From NCBI RefSeq assembly GCF_036002945.1, contig NZ_CP108529.1, positions 3,348,001-3,412,000 of the forward strand: a stretch of 64,000 bases of DNA, written 5' to 3'. Shown one piece after another: positions 27,721 to 35,846 of the stretch; position 1 is the stretch's first letter; every line of letters starts with the position of its first letter. The notes beneath the pieces are model-generated. The model worked only from the letters and a program-made list of their open reading frames with translations, was not told where the DNA came from and made no database searches. This DNA is from Streptomyces sp. NBC_01224 (GTDB taxonomy: Bacteria; Actinomycetota; Actinomycetes; Streptomycetales; Streptomycetaceae). The translations under genes were made by a program, and so were the position numbers.

Positions 27721-28170
27721 TCCTGGCCCCTCTCCCCCAGTACCCCGGATGCCATCTGGGCAGGCTCCCCCATGAGTCCGTCGCGCTCATTTGAGGTTGC
27801 AGTTGCAGATCTTATTGTTCAGTACGTTAAGTGACGAACAGTCACTCGAATTCCAGCCTGATATATCCACACCTAGGAGGTTCTGTATAGGTAAATTGGC
27901 TTGAAGTATTGCCGATTACACACCGTCCGGGACGACCACCACGGCTCCCCGAGGCTTCCCGGCACTGTGCCGCTACTCACGGGGGCACATCCCCGCTCGG
28001 GCTCGATCGACCCTCGTCCGGCCACCCGGGCGGAAGACCTTCGAAAGCGTGGCAACGGATACAAGTGACCTCCCGCGCGGACCGGTCGGAGACCGTCATG
28101 CACGGAGCGACGAGCCGCGAGGACACGGTCCATTCAGAGGCGGCACCCCGCGCCTGACTCGCCCCAAGGG
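27721..28170. other. Gene-free interval, 450 bases
   Basis: The left half (27780-27915) is unusually A/T-rich for this chromosome and carries AGTGAC-GAACA-GTCACT at 27830-27846. On the minus strand TTCGTC and TAAGAT are spaced 18 bases apart and could form the promoter of the 27720 gene. The right half has only biased open frames with no domain; no RNA gene was recognised. Confidence 0.45.
27830..27846. promoter_or_regulatory. AGTGAC inverted repeat upstream of the lower-GC operon
   Basis: AGTGAC (27830-27835) and GTCACT (27841-27846) with a 5-base spacer, overlapping the candidate minus-strand promoter of the truncated operon. A possible operator; regulator unknown. Confidence 0.35.
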
Positions 28171-29130
28171 TTAAGGCCCGCCCGCCACCCGTACCGGCAG
28201 CCCCCGCATCGCCTCCCGCAGCGCCGCCGCGAACTCCTCGAACTCCTCGCGCCGCGCCGCCCCCGTCCGCATCCCCAGCGCCACCCGTCGCGACGGTGCG
28301 GGTTCCGCGAAATACCCGGTGGCCAGCGCCTCGTTGCGGCCGGTCTCGACTGTCACCGCGGTACGCGGCAGCAGCGTCACCCCGAGCCCGCCGGCGACCA
28401 GCTGCACCAGCGTGGAGAGCCCGGCCGCGGTCGTGGTGACCGGCGCACCCTCCGTACGCCCCGCCTCCCTGCAGATGTCGAGCGCCTGGTCGCGCAGGCA
28501 GTGCCCCTCGTCGAGGAGCAGCAGCGGCAGCTCGCGCAGGGCCTCGCGCGGAATGTCGGTGCGCCCGCCCAGCCAGTGGTCCTGCTCCATCACCAGCACG
28601 AAGTCCTCGTCGAAGAGGGGAAGTTCGGCCACTCCGGGCACCCCGAGCGGCACGGCGAGCAGCAGCAGGTCCAGCCTTCCCGCGGCCAGCCCCTCCAGCA
28701 GCGAGGAGGTCTGCTCCTCGTGCACCTGGAGGTCGAGCTCCGGGTAGCGCTCATGGACCAGCCGCAGCACCGTCGGCAGCAGGTACGGGGCGACGGTCGG
28801 GATCACTCCGAGCCTGAGCACTCCGGTGAACGGCGCCCGGACCGCCTCGGCCTCCTCCATCAGCTGACCCACGGCTTCCAGCACCACCCGGGCCCGGACC
28901 GCGAGCCGCTCCCCGGCCGGCGAGAGCAGTACCTTGCGCGTCGTACGCTCGATGAGCTGGACACCCAGTGCCTCCTCCAGCGCCGACACGGCTCCGGACA
29001 GTGCCGGCTGACTCATCCCGATTGCTGCCGCGGCGTCCCTGAAGTGCAGATATTCGGCGACGGCCGCGAAGGCGCGCAGCTGCGACAGACTGGGCTGTTT
29101 GGTCCGATTGCCCTGATTACCCTGCGCCAC
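28171..29130 (-). CDS. oxyR: LysR-type peroxide sensor OxyR
   Basis: A 319-residue LysR-type regulator of the peroxide response. The N-terminal HTH shows LSQLRAFAAVAEYLHFRDAAAAIGMSQPALSGAVSALEEALGV. The sensor domain has the redox pair C211 and C220 (GHCLRDQALDIC), with the same nine-residue spacing as E. coli C199/C208. The GTG at 29130 is preferred because GGAGG lies nine bases upstream; an upstream in-frame extension of 22 residues lacks a ribosome site. It is divergent from ahpC-ahpD, the classic target arrangement. Confidence 0.95.
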   Translation of the reverse strand: MAQGNQGNRTKQPSLSQLRAFAAVAEYLHFRDAAAAIGMSQPALSGAVSALEEALGVQLIERTTRKVLLSPAGERLAVRARVVLEAVGQLMEEAEAVRAPFTGVLRLGVIPTVAPYLLPTVLRLVHERYPELDLQVHEEQTSSLLEGLAAGRLDLLLLAVPLGVPGVAELPLFDEDFVLVMEQDHWLGGRTDIPREALRELPLLLLDEGHCLRDQALDICREAGRTEGAPVTTTAAGLSTLVQLVAGGLGVTLLPRTAVTVETGRNEALATGYFAEPAPSRRVALGMRTGAARREEFEEFAAALREAMRGLPVRVAGGP

Positions 29131-29163
29131 TGATAGGCACCTCCGATCATCACGACCGAGTGT

Positions 29164-29185
29164 AGCTATTTCCGCGATCAATGCA
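29164..29185. promoter_or_regulatory. Candidate OxyR/LysR site in the oxyR-ahpC intergenic region
   Basis: ATT (29168-29170), nine bases, then AAT (29180-29182), within a T-N11-A type context, between the divergent starts at 29130 and 29262. Location fits OxyR binding to both promoters; the match is short and needs footprinting. Confidence 0.4.
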
Positions 29186-29261
29186 CTCTGTGCCAAGGTG
29201 GAGATCGTCCAACCCTCAGGAACTCCCGCAAAAGGGAATTCCTACGCTACAAGGAGAGCGC

Positions 29262-29816
29262 GTGCTCACTGTCGGTGACAAGTTCCCCGAGTTCGACCTG
29301 ACTGCTTGTGTCTCGCTGGAGAGCGGCAAGGAGTTCGAGCAGATCAACCACAAGACCTACGAGGGCAAGTGGAAGATCGTCTTCGCGTGGCCGAAGGACT
29401 TCACCTTCGTGTGCCCCACCGAGATCGCCGCCTTCGGCAAGCTGAACGACGAGTTCGCCGACCGTGACGCCCAGGTCCTCGGCTTCTCCGGTGACTCCGA
29501 GTTCGTGCACCACGCCTGGCGCAAGGACCACCCGGACCTGACCGACCTGCCCTTCCCGATGATGGCCGACTCGAAGCACGAGCTCATGCGTGACCTCGGC
29601 ATCGAGGGCGAGGACGGCTTCGCCCAGCGCGCCGTCTTCATCGTCGACCAGAACAACGAGATCCAGTTCACGATGGTGACCGCCGGTTCCGTGGGCCGTA
29701 ACCCCAAGGAGGTCCTGCGGGTCCTGGACGCCCTGCAGACCGACGAGCTGTGCCCCTGCAACTGGACCAAGGGCGAGAACACCCTCGACCCGGTCGCGCT
29801 CCTCTCGGGCGAGTGA
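29262..29816 (+). CDS. ahpC: Alkyl hydroperoxide reductase C (peroxiredoxin)
   Basis: A typical 2-Cys peroxiredoxin, reducing organic peroxides, hydrogen peroxide and peroxynitrite. The 184-residue protein has peroxidatic C51 in DFTFVCPTEI and C-terminal C164/C166 in DELCPCNW; the double cysteine is the actinobacterial form recycled by AhpD. The GTG at 29262 has AAGGAGAG just upstream. ahpD follows 12 bases later. Confidence 0.97.
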   Translation: MLTVGDKFPEFDLTACVSLESGKEFEQINHKTYEGKWKIVFAWPKDFTFVCPTEIAAFGKLNDEFADRDAQVLGFSGDSEFVHHAWRKDHPDLTDLPFPMMADSKHELMRDLGIEGEDGFAQRAVFIVDQNNEIQFTMVTAGSVGRNPKEVLRVLDALQTDELCPCNWTKGENTLDPVALLSGE

Positions 29817-29828
29817 GCTGACAGCGAC

Positions 29829-30362
29829 ATGGCACTCGACGAACTGAAGGCCGCGGTTCCGGACTTCGCCAAGGACCTGAAGCTGAACCTCGGTTCGGTC
29901 ATCGGGAACAGCGACCTCCCGCAGCAGCAGCTGTGGGGCACCGTCCTCGCCTGTGCGATCGCCTCGCGCTCGCCGAAGGTGCTGCGCGAGCTGGAGCCGG
30001 AGGCGAAGGCCAACCTCTCCGCGGAGGCGTACACCGCAGCGAAGTCGGCCGCCGCCATCATGGCGATGAACAACGTCTTCTACCGGACCCGGCACCTGCT
30101 GTCGGACCCCGAGTACGGGACGCTCCGTGCGGGCCTGCGGATGAACGTCATCGGCAAGCCCGGCGTGGAGAAGATCGACTTCGAACTGTGGTCGCTCGCC
30201 GTCTCCGCGATCAACGGCTGCGGCCAGTGCCTGGACTCCCACGAGCAGGTGCTGCGCAAGGCCGGCGTGGATCGTGAGACCATTCAGGAAGCCGTCAAGA
30301 TTGCCTCGGTGATCCAGGCGGTCGGCGTGACCCTCGATGCCGAGGCCGTGCTCGCCGAGTAG
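29829..30362 (+). CDS. ahpD: Alkyl hydroperoxide reductase AhpD
   Basis: An AhpD-fold disulphide reductase that recycles AhpC, in mycobacteria through lipoamide/SucB. The 177-residue all-helical protein has the catalytic CGQC (C131, C134) with His138 in the order CxxC-x3-H (CLDSHE), plus the proton-relay glutamate region upstream. It is cotranscribed with ahpC and ends at a strong hairpin. Confidence 0.96.
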   Translation: MALDELKAAVPDFAKDLKLNLGSVIGNSDLPQQQLWGTVLACAIASRSPKVLRELEPEAKANLSAEAYTAAKSAAAIMAMNNVFYRTRHLLSDPEYGTLRAGLRMNVIGKPGVEKIDFELWSLAVSAINGCGQCLDSHEQVLRKAGVDRETIQEAVKIASVIQAVGVTLDAEAVLAE

Positions 30363-30383
30363 GACCAGCAGTACCCTTGTACG

Positions 30384-30425
30384 AGAAGGGCCCCGAGGAC
30401 GACCGACCGTCCACGGGGCCCTTCT
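30384..30425. terminator. Bidirectional terminator after ahpCD
   Basis: AGAAGGGCCCCG (30384-30395) pairs perfectly with 30414-30425 around an 18-base loop, between ahpD and the convergent AI-2E permease gene. Confidence 0.83.
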
Positions 30426-30430
30426 TCTGT

Positions 30431-31852
30431 TCACTTGGTTTTCGTGCCGCCGCTGTCCTCGGGCGGCGATCCCGGCGCGGGCGTGGGGGCGACGTCGATC
30501 GCGGTCGCCCCGCGCGGGGACGGCGCGTGCCGCAGGGCTTCCTCCTGTCCGTACGACCGCAGATAGCCGACCACCGTATTGGTGACCGCGACCAACGGCA
30601 CCGCGACGACCGCTCCGCCGATGCCGGCGACCATGCCCCCCGTGGCGACCGAGAGGACGACGGCGAGGGGATGCACCCGCACCGCGCGTCCCAGGATGAA
30701 CGGCTGCAGCACATGGCCCTCGATCTGCTGCACGGCGAGCACCACGAGCAGCACCATGAGCGCGGTGAACACGCCCTCGGTGACCAGCGCGACGACCACC
30801 GCGAGCGCTCCGGAGATCACCGCGCCGACCAGCGGGATGAAGGCGAAGAGAAAGATGAAGACGGCGAGCGGCACCGCCATCGGCACCTTGAGGAACCAGA
30901 TCCCGAGACCGATGAAGATCGCGTCGATCAGCGCCACCAGGACCGTGCCCCGCACGTAGGCGGTCAGGGTCCGCCAGGCGCGCGGCCCGGCGCCCGCGAC
31001 ACCCGGCCGGGCCTGTGCGGGCACCAGCTTCAGCACCCAGTGCCAGATGCGCTTCCCGTCGTACAGGAGGAAGAGCGTCGAGAACATGGCCAGCAGCATC
31101 CCGGTGAGGACCTCCACCATCACGGTGACGCCCTGCAGCCCGGCGGAGGTGATCTGTTCGGTGTTGGTGCCGATGGTGTCGCTGAGGTTCTTCGCGACGT
31201 CGTTGATCTGCTGCTCGGTGACATGGAAGGGGCTGTCGAGCAGCCAGTTCTTCAGGTCTTCGATACCCGTCCGCACCTTGTCGGAGAGAGTGTCGATGTT
31301 GTCCATGACCTGCCAGACCACGAACCAGCCGACCAGCCCGATGATGACGAAGCCCAGGATCGCCGTGACCGCGGTGGCCAGTCCGCGCGGCAGACCGTAC
31401 CGCCTCAGCCGGGCGACGGTCGGCTGCAGCATCGCGGTGACGAGCAGCGCGGCGACGAAGGCCAGAACCACCAGCTGTACGGCGCTGATGACCTTCATCA
31501 GCACATAGAGCGTGCCCGCCAGGACGAGCAGCCGCCAGGACGCCTCGGCCGCGACGCGCATTCCCCAGGGGATCGCCGCGACCGGATCGGGCCGGGCCGC
31601 CACGGAGGGGGCGTACGCGGGAGGCGGCGGTACGCGGTCGGCCGCGGCACCACGCCGGCCCGCCTCGGCCGGTACGGCTCCGGCAGGCACGGCAGAGGGT
31701 GCGGCAGCGGCGGTCTCCGGCGGCTCGATCGGCGCGGCCTCGCCCCCTTCGCCCTCGACCCCCTCGGCCTCGGCCCTGCGCTGTTCCAGCCGCTCGCCCA
31801 GTTCGGTGAGTTCGGCGCCCAGACGGCCGAGCCACCCCGGAAGCTTCGACAT
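30431..31852 (-). CDS. AI-2E family permease (PerM-like)
   Basis: A 473-residue membrane protein of the AI-2E transporter/PerM family. The N-terminal 110 residues are acidic and alanine/proline-rich. Eight or so helices follow, with the family motif region FAFIPLVGAVISGALAVVVAL and QQIEGHVLQPFILGRAVRVHPLAVVLSV near the C-terminus. The large loop around 190-260 is typical. ATG 31852 is chosen over an upstream in-frame extension, which is basic and unlike the family. Export of autoinducer-2 is only one reported role; some members are Na+/H+ antiporters. Confidence 0.88.
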   Translation of the reverse strand: MSKLPGWLGRLGAELTELGERLEQRRAEAEGVEGEGGEAAPIEPPETAAAAPSAVPAGAVPAEAGRRGAAADRVPPPPAYAPSVAARPDPVAAIPWGMRVAAEASWRLLVLAGTLYVLMKVISAVQLVVLAFVAALLVTAMLQPTVARLRRYGLPRGLATAVTAILGFVIIGLVGWFVVWQVMDNIDTLSDKVRTGIEDLKNWLLDSPFHVTEQQINDVAKNLSDTIGTNTEQITSAGLQGVTVMVEVLTGMLLAMFSTLFLLYDGKRIWHWVLKLVPAQARPGVAGAGPRAWRTLTAYVRGTVLVALIDAIFIGLGIWFLKVPMAVPLAVFIFLFAFIPLVGAVISGALAVVVALVTEGVFTALMVLLVVLAVQQIEGHVLQPFILGRAVRVHPLAVVLSVATGGMVAGIGGAVVAVPLVAVTNTVVGYLRSYGQEEALRHAPSPRGATAIDVAPTPAPGSPPEDSGGTKTK

Positions 31853-31923
31853 GATCGTCCCTTTCCCCCGTTTTCTCTCCCCACCGCTCCCCCGCCGAAC
31901 CGGCCGGAACGACCGTACACGCG

Positions 31924-31958
31924 CGAAGCCCCTCACCGTAGGACGGCGAGGGGCTTCG
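31924..31958 (-). terminator. Terminator after the transglycosylase gene
   Basis: CGAAGCCCCTC (31924-31934) and complement (31948-31958), 13-base loop, 30 bases past the minus-strand stop at 31988 and before the AI-2E gene. Confidence 0.72.
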
Positions 31959-31987
31959 AGAGGTTGAGACCGGAACCTCGGAAGGTT

Positions 31988-32695
31988 CTAGTACCAGTGG
32001 TTGGCCTGCCAGAAGGCCCAGGCACCGCACGGGCTGCCGTACTTGGCGCCGTTCATGTAGCTGAGGCCCCACTTGATCTGCGTGGCCGGGTTGGTCTGCC
32101 AGTCGGCTCCGGCGGATACCATCTTCGAGCCCGGCAGCGCCTGGACGAGGCCGTAGGCACCGGAAGACGGGTTGCTCGCCCGGTAGTTCCAGCTCGACTC
32201 GACGTTCACGATGTTGCTGAAGCACTGGAACTGGTCGGCGGGAACGATCTGCCGCGCGATCGCCTTGATTTCGGCCACGGTGTACGAGCCCTGCTGCGCG
32301 AACGTGGAGGCGCTGCGGATCTCGGAACGGCTGGCGCGCTCGGCCGCGTCCTTCTTGTCCTGGCGCTCCTTCTCCAGCTTGTCCTCGGCCGCCTGCTTCT
32401 TCGACTTGGCGTCCTTGGCAGCCTGGATACGGGCCGCTTCCTCCACGGACTTCTTCGCCGACGCGTCGGCCGCGGATGCCTGGGCGTCGGCCTGCTGAGT
32501 CAGCGAGGCGGTCTGCACCTGGGCCTGCTGGCCCGCAGGGATGTCGGCGAGAAGCGTCGTGTCGGCTGCGGTCGCCTCGAAGTTGTTGTCGTCGGCAGCG
32601 GGAGTGCTGCCCGAGGCAACGCCTACGACGGCGCCGACGGTGGTGACCGCAGTGGCTGACGCCACGGCGAACCCCCGGACCGAGATCCGGCTCAC
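31988..32695 (-). CDS. Secreted lytic transglycosylase-like protein
   Basis: A 235-residue exported protein. The signal sequence (about 1-35, VRGFAVASATAVTTVGAVVGVASG) is followed by a long alanine/lysine/glutamate coiled-coil-like segment (about 65-145). The C-terminal SLT-type domain shows FQCFSNIVNVESSWNYRASNPSSGAYGLVQALPGSKM (catalytic Glu in VNVESSWN) and INWGLSYMNGAKYGSPCGAWAFW-like residues, ending WQANHWY. It likely cleaves peptidoglycan during growth or germination. GTG 32695 is chosen because GGAAGGA sits six bases upstream; ATG 32713 lacks a ribosome site. The long structured leader is listed separately. Confidence 0.85.
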   Translation of the reverse strand: MSRISVRGFAVASATAVTTVGAVVGVASGSTPAADDNNFEATAADTTLLADIPAGQQAQVQTASLTQQADAQASAADASAKKSVEEAARIQAAKDAKSKKQAAEDKLEKERQDKKDAAERASRSEIRSASTFAQQGSYTVAEIKAIARQIVPADQFQCFSNIVNVESSWNYRASNPSSGAYGLVQALPGSKMVSAGADWQTNPATQIKWGLSYMNGAKYGSPCGAWAFWQANHWY

Positions 32696-32969
32696 ACGGT
32701 GTCCTTCCAGCATCGCCCGCTTAGGTGACCTCGCGGACGCAATCGTGCCCCTGGCACTGGCCTCCCTACTGCTTGGGTCACGGGAGGCACGGGCCCGGTG
32801 GGCAACTCCCCTGGGGGAGTGCCGCGTGGTGCTCGCGGGCGGCATACGGACGGCGATTGTTGAGTTGTGTGGTGCGTGGCACCTCTGGAGGTGCGGGTGT
32901 GCCGTATGCGGGGCCTGACGGAAGCAAGACTCTGCCGGAACGGCACGCCGGTAGGCAATTCTCCGTTGC
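32696..32969 (-). promoter_or_regulatory. Structured 5' leader of the transglycosylase gene
   Basis: Read on the minus strand, at least four hairpins precede the start: 32879-32894 (GCACCTC arms), 32805-32820 (ACTCCCC arms, 2-base loop), 32760-32788 (7-bp GGGAGGC stem, 15-base loop) and 32745-32757 (GTGCC arms). GTGACC in the loop of the third hairpin (32776-32781) can pair with GGTCAC at 32725-32730, giving a possible pseudoknot just upstream of the ribosome site. Actinobacterial cell-wall hydrolase genes often have riboswitch leaders, but the c-di-AMP riboswitch core motifs were not found. Confidence 0.45.
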
Positions 32970-32985
32970 GTGTGAAAGCTCACAC
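32970..32985. promoter_or_regulatory. Crp-like palindrome upstream of the transglycosylase
   Basis: GTGTGA-AAGC-TCACAC is a perfect inverted repeat and fits GTG-N6-CAC, the core recognised by streptomycete Crp. It lies about 275 bases upstream of the start, at the expected promoter end of the long leader. Confidence 0.5.
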
Positions 32986-33028
32986 CTCGTTTGGAGCAAG
33001 TGTTTTACGCAAATGCCACCGCAGCACA

Positions 33029-33067
33029 GTGCCGCCCGGCTAAGCTGCTTCGCTCGCCGGGCGGCAC
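33029..33067 (-). terminator. Terminator after phoH2
   Basis: GTGCCGCCCGGC (33029-33040) and its perfect complement (33056-33067), 15-base loop, 18 bases past the minus-strand stop of phoH2. Confidence 0.85.
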
Positions 33068-33085
33068 CAACTGTCGTATCCCGTA

Positions 33086-34408
33086 TCAGATCTGGCCTTC
33101 CTCCAGCATTTCGGTCACCAGCGCGGCGATCCGCGAACGCTCGGAGCGGGTGAGCGTGACATGCGCGAAGAGCGGATGGCCCTTCAGCTTCTCGACCACG
33201 GCGACGACTCCGTCGTACCGGCCGACCCTGAGGTTGTCCCGCTGGGCCACGTCATGCGTGAGCACCACCCGGGAATTCGCCCCGATCCGGGACAACACGG
33301 TCAGCAGTACGTTCCGTTCGAGGGACTGTGCCTCGTCGACGATCACGAAGGCGTCGTGGAGCGAGCGGCCCCGGATGTGGGTGAGCGGCAGGATCTCCAG
33401 CATGCCGCGCCCCAGCACCTCCTCGATCACCTCGCGTCCGGCGACCGCCGAGAGCGTGTCGAAGACGGCCTGCGCCCAGGGACTCATCTTCTCGGCCTCG
33501 GTGCCGGGGAGATAGCCCAGTTCCTGCCCGCCGACCGCGTACAACGGGCGGAAGACCATCACCTTCTGGTGCTGCCTGCGCTCCAGGACGGCTTCGAGAC
33601 CCGCGCAGAGCGCCAGCGCCGACTTGCCGGTACCGGCCCTGCCGCCCAGCGACACGATGCCGACGTCCTGGTCGAGGAGCAGATCGAGCGCGATGCGCTG
33701 CTCGGCGCTGCGGCCGTGTATGCCGAAGACCTCCCGGTCGCCACGCACCAGGCGCACATTTCCCTCGGCGGTGACCCGGCCGAGCGCCTTGCCGCGCTCG
33801 GACTGGAGGACCAGTCCGGTGTGCACGGGCAGTTCGGCGGCTTCGGGTACGTACAGCGTCTCCTCCCCGTAGAGCAGATCCACCTGCTCGGCGGCGAGGG
33901 GCAGTTCCGACATCCCCGTCCAGCCGGAGTCGGTGATGGCGAGTTCGGCGCGGTACTCCTCGGCGAGGAGGCCGACCGAGGACGCCTTGATACGCAGCGG
34001 CAGGTCCTTGGAGACGACCGTGACGTCGTACCCCTCGGCCTGGAGGTTGCGCGCGACCGCGAGGATCCGTGAGTCGTTGTCCCCCAACCGGTAGCCGGCG
34101 GGCAGCACGCCGGGGTCGGAATGGTTGAGTTCGACGCGCAGCGTCCCGCCCAGATCCCCGAGCGGGATCGGGGCATCCAGCCGGCCGTACCGGGTCCGGA
34201 AGTCGTCCAGCAGGCGCAGGGCCTGCCGGGCGAAGTACCCCAGCTCCGGGTGGTGCCGTTTGGCCTCCAGTTCCGTGACCACGACGATCGGGAGCACGAC
34301 TTCGTGCTCGTCGAACCGGGCCATGGCGTTCGGATCGGCCAGCAGGACGCTGGTGTCGAGAACATAGGTGCGCCTGTCGGACATGCGGCGCTTTGTGCTG
34401 GTCACCAC
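33086..34408 (-). CDS. PIN-PhoH fusion protein (PhoH2, RNA helicase/RNase)
   Basis: A 440-residue fusion. The N-terminal PIN ribonuclease domain (about 10-150) shows [24 protein letters not shown] and [12 protein letters not shown] (acidic active site), and the C-terminal PhoH ATPase (about 235-440) has Walker [13 protein letters not shown], Walker [12 protein letters not shown] and sensor [11 protein letters not shown]. Mycobacterial PhoH2 unwinds and cleaves RNA. The GTG at 34408 is used; ATG 34384 is an alternative, and neither has a good Shine-Dalgarno. No small antitoxin-like gene overlaps its start, unlike mycobacterial PhoAT. Confidence 0.9.
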   Translation of the reverse strand: MVTSTKRRMSDRRTYVLDTSVLLADPNAMARFDEHEVVLPIVVVTELEAKRHHPELGYFARQALRLLDDFRTRYGRLDAPIPLGDLGGTLRVELNHSDPGVLPAGYRLGDNDSRILAVARNLQAEGYDVTVVSKDLPLRIKASSVGLLAEEYRAELAITDSGWTGMSELPLAAEQVDLLYGEETLYVPEAAELPVHTGLVLQSERGKALGRVTAEGNVRLVRGDREVFGIHGRSAEQRIALDLLLDQDVGIVSLGGRAGTGKSALALCAGLEAVLERRQHQKVMVFRPLYAVGGQELGYLPGTEAEKMSPWAQAVFDTLSAVAGREVIEEVLGRGMLEILPLTHIRGRSLHDAFVIVDEAQSLERNVLLTVLSRIGANSRVVLTHDVAQRDNLRVGRYDGVVAVVEKLKGHPLFAHVTLTRSERSRIAALVTEMLEEGQI

Positions 34409-34884
34409 GGAAGGACGTACCCCCTCGGACGAGGTTGGGGTGCGACGGCGTCGCGGAGCATCCCAATGGGAGAGGACGAACCGGGCTGCGGCCCCGATGC
34501 ACGGGCCGAGCGCCGGCCCTCCGCGTCGGCCGCACTGTATGTACGGTCCTTCGTGTGCAAGAGGCCTCCCGGGCGAGCGGACTCCATGCCGCTCACTTGG
34601 ACACGACGTCCGCCTGGTTTGTGACCGGACATCGACCTGTCAGGGGTATTCCCTCGAACACGCGAAGCCATGCCGCTCTCGGGCGGGCGGTGAGACGGGA
34701 GTAGTGGCCCGGGCCTGTGGGTTCGGGCACACCACCCGAATGGCTCTGTCCTCGAACGCCGGACGGGCCGGAAAGCGAAACGGTGCACGGCACCGCTCAA
34801 GCCCGTCAGGTGATCGCCGACGGGAACCGGTGCCGCCGGGGACGTGCCCTCTCCGGGGGACGGGATCCCCGTAAAACGGCGGTG
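34409..34884. other. Gene-free interval, 476 bases
   Basis: Between phoH2 and the cis-prenyltransferase, both on the minus strand. It contains one copy of a dispersed streptomycete element (34748-34771, listed separately) and the phoH2 promoter region. Open frames are arginine/proline-biased; no RNA gene or domain was seen. Confidence 0.5.
34748..34771. repeat. Dispersed CCTCnAACGCCGGACGG element, copy 1
   Basis: GTCCTCGAACGCCGGACGGG followed by CCGG. The GTCC...GGAC arms form a small hairpin. From memory, close relatives of this sequence (CCTCAAACGCCGGACGGG) are very common downstream of Streptomyces genes. A second copy is at 38909-38931. Confidence 0.55.
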
Positions 34885-35646
34885 TCAGCCGCCGTAGCGG
34901 CGGTGGCGGGCTGCGTAGTCGCGCAGGGCCCGCAGGAAGTCGACGCGGCGGAACGCCGGCCAGAAGACCTCACAGAAGTAGTACTCGGAGTGCGCGCTCT
35001 GCCAGAGCATGAAACCGGACAGCCGCTGCTCGCCGCTGGTGCGGATCACCAGGTCCGGGTCGGGCTGGCCCCGGGTGTAGAGGTGTTCGGAGATCAGGTC
35101 GGTGGAGACGATCTCCGCCAGGTCCTCGAAGGACGTCCCCTTGGCGGAGTGGTCCAGCAGCAGCGAGCGGACCGCGTCCGCGATCTCCTGGCGCCCGCCG
35201 TAGCCGACGGCGACATTGACCAGTATCCCGTCGATGCCGGCCGTGGCCTGCTCGGCCTCCTTGAGCACGGTCTGGGTGTGGGCGGGCAGCAGATCGAGCG
35301 TGCCGACGTGGTGGACCCGCCAGCGCCCGTCCGCCGCGAGGTCGCGCACGGTGTTCTCGATGATGCCGAGGAGCGGCGTCAGCTCGGATTCGGGCCGGTC
35401 GAAGTTGTCCGTGGACAGCAGCCAGAGTGTGACGACTTCCACATCGGTCTCACTGCACCAGCCGAGCAGCTCCTGGATCTTGTCCGCGCCGGCCTGGTGC
35501 CCCTGCGCGGCCGTACCGCCGGACGCCTTCGCCCAGCGCCGGTTGCCGTCGAGGATGACGCCGATGTGCTTGGGCACCTGGGTGTGGTCGAGGCGGGCCT
35601 CCACCCGGCGCGCGTAGAGCCCGTACACCAGGTCGCGCAAGTTCAC
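34885..35646 (-). CDS. cis-Prenyltransferase (isoprenyl diphosphate synthase, UppS family)
   Basis: A 253-residue Z-type prenyltransferase. It has KHIGVILDGNRRWAKA (diphosphate-binding Asp-Gly-Asn-Arg), LWLLSTDNFDRPESE, NVAVGYGGRQEIADAVRSLL and DLVIRTSGEQRLSGFMLWQSAHSEYYF. The NLRDLVYGLYARRVEARL start and overall length are closer to the mycobacterial short-chain Z,E-farnesyl diphosphate synthase (Rv1086-type) than to the long-chain UPP synthase; this subgroup call is from memory. The GTG at 35646 has GAGAGG seven to eight bases upstream. Products feed lipid II carrier synthesis. Confidence 0.9.
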   Translation of the reverse strand: MNLRDLVYGLYARRVEARLDHTQVPKHIGVILDGNRRWAKASGGTAAQGHQAGADKIQELLGWCSETDVEVVTLWLLSTDNFDRPESELTPLLGIIENTVRDLAADGRWRVHHVGTLDLLPAHTQTVLKEAEQATAGIDGILVNVAVGYGGRQEIADAVRSLLLDHSAKGTSFEDLAEIVSTDLISEHLYTRGQPDPDLVIRTSGEQRLSGFMLWQSAHSEYYFCEVFWPAFRRVDFLRALRDYAARHRRYGG

Positions 35647-35846
35647 TGAGTTCACCTCTCGGTTCTGTGCGGGCCCGCCCGCCCCATTGCCCGGGGTCCG
35701 GGGTCGTCCCCCTGGGGATCGCCGCACTACTCCGCAGAGTCCATCGCCCCGCCGTGCCGTGGCAGTCCCCGAAGCCGCCACATTACTGCGCAGGCGGCGC
35801 ACCGGCCCAACCCGGCCTGTCACAAGTCCGTGATAAGGAGAGAAAC

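Noticed and set aside
27873..28133. Small gene on the - strand
   Set aside because: No ribosome site, no domain and biased composition; treated as non-coding.
29247..32225. A 992-codon open frame on the - strand
   Set aside because: It overlaps ahpC/ahpD and the AI-2E gene in other frames and shows no domain.
32696..32969. c-di-AMP (ydaO-type) riboswitch upstream of the transglycosylase
   Set aside because: The conserved GACAGCTAACC and GGGGTGAATC-like core segments are not present; only hairpins and a possible pseudoknot are seen, so no riboswitch class is named.
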